Shown here piece by piece: positions 59,269 through 64,000 of a stretch of DNA of 64,000 nucleotides (position 1 is the stretch's first letter; every line of letters starts with the position of its first letter). The position numbers and the translations under genes are program-made. The notes beneath the pieces were generated by a model. The model saw nothing but the letters and a program-made list of their open reading frames with translations. It was not told the DNA's origin and ran no database searches. The DNA lies in NCBI RefSeq assembly GCF_032854445.1, contig NC_088297.1, positions 5,953,991 through 6,017,990 of the forward strand. The letters are read 5' to 3'. Source of the DNA: Liolophura sinensis. Its lineage: Eukaryota > Mollusca > Polyplacophora > Chitonida > Chitonidae.

Positions 59269-59754
59269 CAACAATGTTCTTGAAAGTATGGACAATCCCA
59301 ACACGACCAACGTCCAGCCATCGCTTCCCTTGATTCATCACGTCAGAGAAAGACAAGCGCGTACAGATAACCTCAGGGACATTTGGTTATTGTCTAAATG
59401 GGTATTCTTAATTCATTAACCGGTCAACACATCAGCATGTCAACAAATTCACGGCAATAACGAAATACTATTCAATATAGTCCAACACAAAAGCCACACA
59501 AACACAATAAATGTTAGCTTCGTGATCTAGTAATGCTAATGGTGGATGAATCGAGATCATTATCTTTTAACGTGCCCTTTTACGGGCTGATGTCAATTAC
59601 CCACTCACCCCCCCCCCCTTACCCCAGCGTCACTTCGCCGGAGGATTAATACCACAAGGTCGCTTATTGGCTTATTTAGGGGATAATGTAACATATCTAA
59701 AAGCCGATCTTGTGCGATGTCGATAGCTGATCTATACGCTGATGACAGCAAATA

Positions 59755-60075
59755 GACCCGAAGACCTACATAGCCCGAGAAGAGTGACTGGTCCATTTGA
59801 GGAAAGCACGCAACAGGCCCGAAGACCTCGTACGTGATACACGGAGTGTGATTGGTCCATAAAGAAGAAAGTATGCAACAGGCCCGAAGACCTCGTACGT
59901 GATACACGGAGTGTGATTGGTCCATTTGAGGAAACTAGCCATAACAGACCCGAAGGCCAGCACGGTACATGAACAATGATGGATCCATTTTTGGTTCGAT
60001 TTGTGAAAAGTAGCCAACAAACCAGAGGACCTATATTTTATATAGACATGACTGGTAAATGGATCGAGGCTTTCT
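59755..60075 (+). repeat. Tandem repeat, about 64-bp unit, 5 copies
   Basis: Unit GAAGACCTCGTACGTGATAC, ACGGAGTGTGATTGGTCCAT, TTGAGGAAAGCATGCAACAG, GCCC. The middle two units are nearly identical and the outer ones diverge. Every unit includes an ATTGGTCC (CCAAT-type) phrase. Two long minus frames (106 and 119 codons) arise from it. Confidence 0.9.
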
Positions 60076-60750
60076 GGAAACAAGCTATAGGAATGTACAC
60101 ATAGGTTGACCCATATATAGATCAAAACTTTGATAACGCAATATAAGTCAAATAATCGACTAATCGACTATGTGGCTTACAAGCACGACATAACATGCAT
60201 ACTTAAAAGGCAAAGGCACGTGACAAAACAATTTTTTCTGACCTGTACTTGCATCCTCAAAGATTTGATGATAAATTTTTAGTTTCTCATTCTTTTCTTA
60301 GTGCGCGCCCGAAGTACTAGACGGTGATGGATTTGAAACTGCTTAGATACGACATTTCTACCTTGTTCCCATGTTACTGTCTGGTTTGCTTTTGTGTAAA
60401 GCCTGAAACATTCGAAATTATTTCGGTGCTGTCTGGATTGGGCGCAACAGATACTGATGATTCCCCACAGATGAATACACAGGTCTATAAACCGTGTTGT
60501 TTAACCTCCCAGTCAGCCTTATCCACCTTTCGTCGCCAACTTATTTGTTTTCTTTGGAAAGTAAGCCGACGTGAAACAACATGGTGCTGATAGAGGGCTA
60601 AACTGACGCGGTAATAAATACACAGTGCTTTTCGGAATATGGTACAGTCCTGGAACGTTCGACGCTGCTTACATCATCGCGTATAATTCTTTTGATGATT
60701 GAATGGTTTAGATTGACACTACATGACTCATTAACAGAGTTGCAACAGAC
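60076..60750. other. Unique DNA
   Basis: Nothing recognised. An 88-codon plus frame (60324-60590) has no domain. Confidence 0.4.
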
Positions 60751-60754
60751 CTAT

Positions 60755-60935
60755 TTTCGGAAGGACTGGGGGACTGGTTATGGGCCGAATAACTGGCTGG
60801 TTTACTGTTTAGAAGACTGAATGGCGGACTGGTTGACCGATTGAATACTGGTTGACTGGTTAAACTGTTGCCCAACAGACTTGTTGACTAACACAACAGC
60901 TGAAAAACTGACTGGGTTAATTGCATGAGAATAAC
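60755..60935 (+). repeat. Degenerate GACTGGTT-type repeat
   Basis: Irregular recurrence of GACTGGTTGACTG, AACTGGCTGG and GACTGAATGG over about 180 bp without a fixed period. Confidence 0.6.
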
Positions 60936-61064
60936 TCTCAGTGAATGGAGGATTTACATGCTGATAGATTGATCAGGGCGCTGTTAGGCTCGTTAACTGG
61001 CTAACGATTGACGCTCTGAATGCCAAATGACGTAACCGATTGGCTAACGAAATGACTGTTTAAC

Positions 61065-61255
61065 ACAAACCACCGAAGAATTAAGAAAGTATATAAAGAA
61101 CGGATTCATGCAAAGAGACGCAGCCAGTAGTTCCCAATGCTGTTGGAAAGACGCACGGAATGTCCTAGGCGAATGAATCAAACCAGTGTCCAAATCGTGT
61201 ATACCATGCTTGCTTGTAAGTTGTCGATAATCAAAGTATGATAGCAACTGTTCAT
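61065..61255 (+). repeat. Rep-2 repeat
   Basis: AAGAATTAAGAAAGTATATA, AAGAACGGATTCATGCAAAG, CAGTAGTTCCCAATGCTGTT, GGAAAGACGCACGGAATGTC, AAACCAGTGTCCAAATCGTG, TAGCAACTGTTCATG: the same block order as 57270-57475. Confidence 0.65.
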
Positions 61256-61444
61256 GTCCACCGTGGCGATCTAGTTCAACACAACGGATATGTAGTTCAA
61301 TGTAAGGCAACTGTAAGATATTGACGTCATATTGTAAATCACTTATCCCTTTATCAAGCTACTGATCAATAATTCTAAACATTACGAAACAATTCTTGAC
61401 TGGCCGCTTGAATTAAGTACTGACGTACACAGAGCACATATCAA

Positions 61445-61605
61445 AATATAATAATAGAAGGCGTGCAACAAAGAGAATAAATCTAGAGGTACGGCGCCTG
61501 TGTGATAGCTGGCAAATGGTCACAGGGTAACTGGCGAAACACAGCCTCAGTTTACCTCAGTTAGACTTTTATTCTAACTGTTCATGCCAATGCTTAGATA
61601 GGTGT
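61445..61605 (-). repeat. Rep-1 repeat, left arm of a foldback pair
   Basis: GCGTGCAACAAAGAGAATAA, TGTGATAGCTGGCAAATGGT, CACAGGGTAACTGGCGAAAC, CAGTTTACCTCAGTTAGACT, TTTATTCTAACTGTTCATGC. It faces the plus-strand copy that starts about 70 bp further on. Confidence 0.85.
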
Positions 61606-61675
61606 AAAATATCTTACCTGTTAGAGAAAGAAATCAGGACTGGTTCATGCAATAAGGAACAGTCAACTGTTCATT

Positions 61676-61950
61676 GTTTTAATGTTATTGTGTGTTAAAT
61701 GTGATGATAACACTGCATTTTGAATAATTTTGCAATTGCCGTCAGTACATTATTCTTAATTTTGCTTAAGCCATGGTGTTAGGGGGTGTGTAATTTGCTA
61801 CTATTTATGCATTTCCATGAACAGTTAGAGCAAAAACCTAACTGAGGTAAATTGACAAGAGGCCGTATTTCACCGGTTACATGTGACCCTTTGCCAACTT
61901 TCACACACTGTCGTTGTTGCTCTAGTTTTACGCTCTATTCTGTGCGTCTT
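61676..61950 (+). repeat. Rep-1 repeat, right arm of a foldback pair
   Basis: AATGTTATTGTGTGTTAAAT, GTGATGATAACACTGCATTT, CTTAAGCCATGGTGTTAGGG, GGTGTGTAATTTGCTACTAT, AACCTAACTGAGGTAAATTG, ACAAGAGGCCGTATTTCACC, GGTTACATGTGACCC, TTTTACGCTCTATTCTGTGC. A Rep-2-like phrase (GGTTCATGCAATAAGGAACA, GTCAACTGTTCATTG) sits directly upstream at 61640-61675. Confidence 0.88.
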
Positions 61951-61954
61951 AACT

Positions 61955-62845
61955 ATGTCCAGTGAACACCAACACATGCATCCGTGTACTGGGCGACTTA
62001 CTGACTCACCAGATGATAAATCACTCACAGTAGCAAAAATAACAGGCGCCCAAGTGGAAAATTTTTATAACAATACAATATGTAGGATCAATTCATGATA
62101 ATAGTTAGGTCCCATCCCAATTCAGTCCCACAAAAACACATGCACACTCCCTCAAGGTCCAAGGTACAAAAAAGACTTCAGTATCAAACTAGGTCTCCAT
62201 ATCGTGAACAGTCCAATCATGCCAACGTGTTTGAACAGTTTATATCATTCCGCACTTAGTCACAGTTGTTAGGCTTTTGTTAACCGTTGTTATTTTACGA
62301 CCCTGTACACGCCATATGTACACAGAAGCCAACAATGGTGGATCGGTCAAGTCCCCGGATGTGTTGTCAAGGGTAAATGAGACTTGGAAGTTTCCTGCTT
62401 TATACCGGAGGCTGTTGAACACGACGACGAAAACAAAACGCTGTTGATCTGTCGTTAAGGTTGGAAAGTAGGGCAGTTATATTAATACGTCGCCGACACG
62501 GCGGTTTACACAATAAGACATCAATTCCGACAAAAAATAGATCCTATTAACGTTATAATAGACATGCTCTTCTCATAAAGAATCTATGGGTTATGTAGTC
62601 AATACGGTAACGCTCACGGTATCAATTCCAGACTCAGGACGCGCAAATATCTTCCTGTTCTTCTTGAAAAATATTTAACCAAAAAAAAAAGCAGGAAAAT
62701 ATTCAACAGTTACCAAATTCTCGCCGCTTAAGTTAAAATTGTTGTTCTCGCTGCAGTTAATCAGCTTCTATGTTTTCATATTGTATGTCTGAATAAACCA
62801 GGATTCTGCTGGACTAAGCAACCCCGAGGTCTGCTCTCTTTGCAA
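61955..62845. other. Unique DNA
   Basis: Nothing recognised. Confidence 0.4.
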
Positions 62846-63150
62846 TGATTTAAATGTGTTTGTACATTAAATGTTATGACAACAAAGCTTTTTGAGTAAC
62901 TCTAGACTACTTTCGTCTGTTACATTGTAATTAACATCCCTTCTTTATTTTTCTTCACCTAATTCTTCTAATGGGTGCTAATGGGGGGGGGGGGGGGTAA
63001 GATGCAACTATTTCAGCATTACATGAACAGAAAGAATAAAATATTAACTGAGTTGAGTTAACAAGAGGCCGTATTTCACCGGTTACGTGTGACCATTTGC
63101 CAGCTATCACACTGTCGTCACTACTTTAGTTTTACTCTCTGTGCTGCAGC
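62846..63150 (+). repeat. Rep-1 repeat, near full length, with a poly-G insertion
   Basis: TTTAAATGTGTTTGTACATT, AAATGTTATGACAACAAAGC, TTTTTGAGTAACTCTAGACT, a run of about 17 G (62980-62997) where other copies have GAGGGTGTG, ACAAGAGGCCGTATTTCACC, GGTTACGTGTGACCATTTGC, TTTTACTCTCTGTGCTGCAG. Confidence 0.88.
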
Positions 63151-63164
63151 CTTGTATATTATAA

Positions 63165-63285
63165 TCCAACCAACTAAGTCTCAGGTTCGAATCTAACTCT
63201 CGCTGGTTTCGTCGGTGGTTTGTCAGGTACCTGTTGAAAGGTGGTGGTTCTTCACTGGGTACAGTGTTAAACCCCAGTGGGTGTA
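63165..63285 (+). repeat. tRNA-derived SINE, C-type, partial
   Basis: CAGGTTCGAATCTAACTCTC (B box), GCTGGTTTCGTCGGTGGTTT, GTCAGGTACCTGTTGAAAGG, TGGTGGTTCTTCACTGGGTA. It is similar in order to the copy at 745-955 and abuts the end of a Rep-1 copy. Confidence 0.65.
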
Positions 63286-63289
63286 TTTC

Positions 63290-64000
63290 AGCTGAACTAT
63301 ACACCGGTATTCAGGTGTTATCAACAATGGCGGTATTTCACAGAGAGCACACACTGTGTGATGCAGTAAAATGTGAGATAACCTGGGATAAAAAACCAAC
63401 ATCATACTTGAAAACCATCCAGGGTTTGTCACGGCAGGCAATGATTCGTAGTGAAATTGGATTGTAGGGTTGTGGGGGGCAAGTAGGCATGTAATAGCGA
63501 GTTATGAGCTGTGTCGGTGGCTGTGTGTAAGTGTGGTGCTGAGGGCGGGGATTTGAGTGCGTGGGGGGTGGGGATGTCTGTGGGAAGATTCACCGCTGCT
63601 GTGTTAATCTATGTGTGTACGGGAGCATGGCTGAGCCCGTGGATGTAGCTAGCTATCGTAGCCACTGCTGAGCCGTACAGAGGCCGGTGGTAGCACCACG
63701 AGACACATACGGCCATTATACATGCAAATCAATGCTAAGGCTGCCCGCGTTCGCATCACTGGCCAGCTCCGAACGCTGGCCTTTATGGAGGCCTGTACAC
63801 AGCTCACCATGTGTACATCACTATAGACAGCTTGGCCGGCCGGTACACCAAATCAATGACTATCCCAGAGACGTATATACCTAGCGGTAATTTTTGTTTC
63901 CTCTAGTTACGGAACAGGCTTATACAGGCCTATAACATATACTTCGACACCATGAGGAGGATGGCATGGTATCACAATGCCATTTTTCTTCATGATGATA
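63290..64000. other. Unique DNA at the right edge
   Basis: No gene recognised. GT/GGG-rich patches lie at 63465-63600. Short frames on both strands have no domains. Confidence 0.4.

Overview
The window looks like a piece of a mollusc genome (marine gastropod or bivalve). It is AT-rich and almost free of protein-coding sequence. It carries several tRNA-derived SINEs of a type familiar from molluscan genomes, with heads containing pol III A and B boxes, a 3' domain around TGAGTACGGCGTAAAAC, and (AAAT)n tails. Its one recognisable protein is a protostome-type Shaw potassium channel. I see no reverse transcriptase, transposase, viral, prokaryotic or CRISPR signature, and no rRNA or genuine tRNA gene.

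The only coding feature I can defend is the first coding exon of a Kv3/Shaw voltage-gated K+ channel, on the minus strand at 24402-24911. It encodes a complete T1 tetramerisation domain with the HX5CX20CC zinc site and ends at a clean GTAAGG donor after codon 170. Transcription runs leftwards, and no S1-S6 exon is visible before the left edge. Positions 1-24401 are therefore probably all first coding intron (over 24 kb). Positions 24912-64000 would then be 5' untranslated, upstream or intergenic DNA.

Layout. 1-12 kb: mostly unique DNA, an 86-bp satellite-like array (4.69-5.97 kb), a complete B-type SINE with a perfect 12-bp target-site duplication (7.4 kb), and A-type SINEs at 10-11 kb. 12-22 kb: a dense cluster of unrelated minisatellites (62, 34, 21, 21, about 23, 22, 45 and 39 bp units), several with codon-multiple periods that create long but probably spurious ORFs. 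22-24 kb: unique DNA with a paired CRE upstream of a TATA-like element and a strong hairpin. 24.4-24.9 kb: the Shaw exon. 25-33 kb: SINE fragments, G-rich tracts and degenerate repeats. 33.3-34.5 kb: a 58-bp array that changes into a 117-bp higher-order form. 34.9-40.1 kb: a pair of about 360-bp inverted copies, each carrying the same truncated SINE. 41.8-43.1 kb: a CT-rich 15-bp-based array. 50-52 kb: a SINE with a perfect 13-bp target-site duplication and a 21-bp array. 55-63 kb: more arrays, one full-length SINE, and several copies of two unclassified interspersed repeats.

The most novel-looking material is (i) an unclassified repeat family, here called Rep-1, with about ten copies on both strands and recurrent tandem duplication of one end, including a foldback pair at 61.4-61.95 kb; (ii) the inverted SINE-containing duplication at 34.9 and 39.7 kb, where the SINE part has diverged much more than the adjoining unique part; and (iii) the minisatellite cluster inside the inferred Shaw intron. 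I did not find a convincing new gene system. All unit lengths, copy numbers and identities were counted by eye and are approximate.
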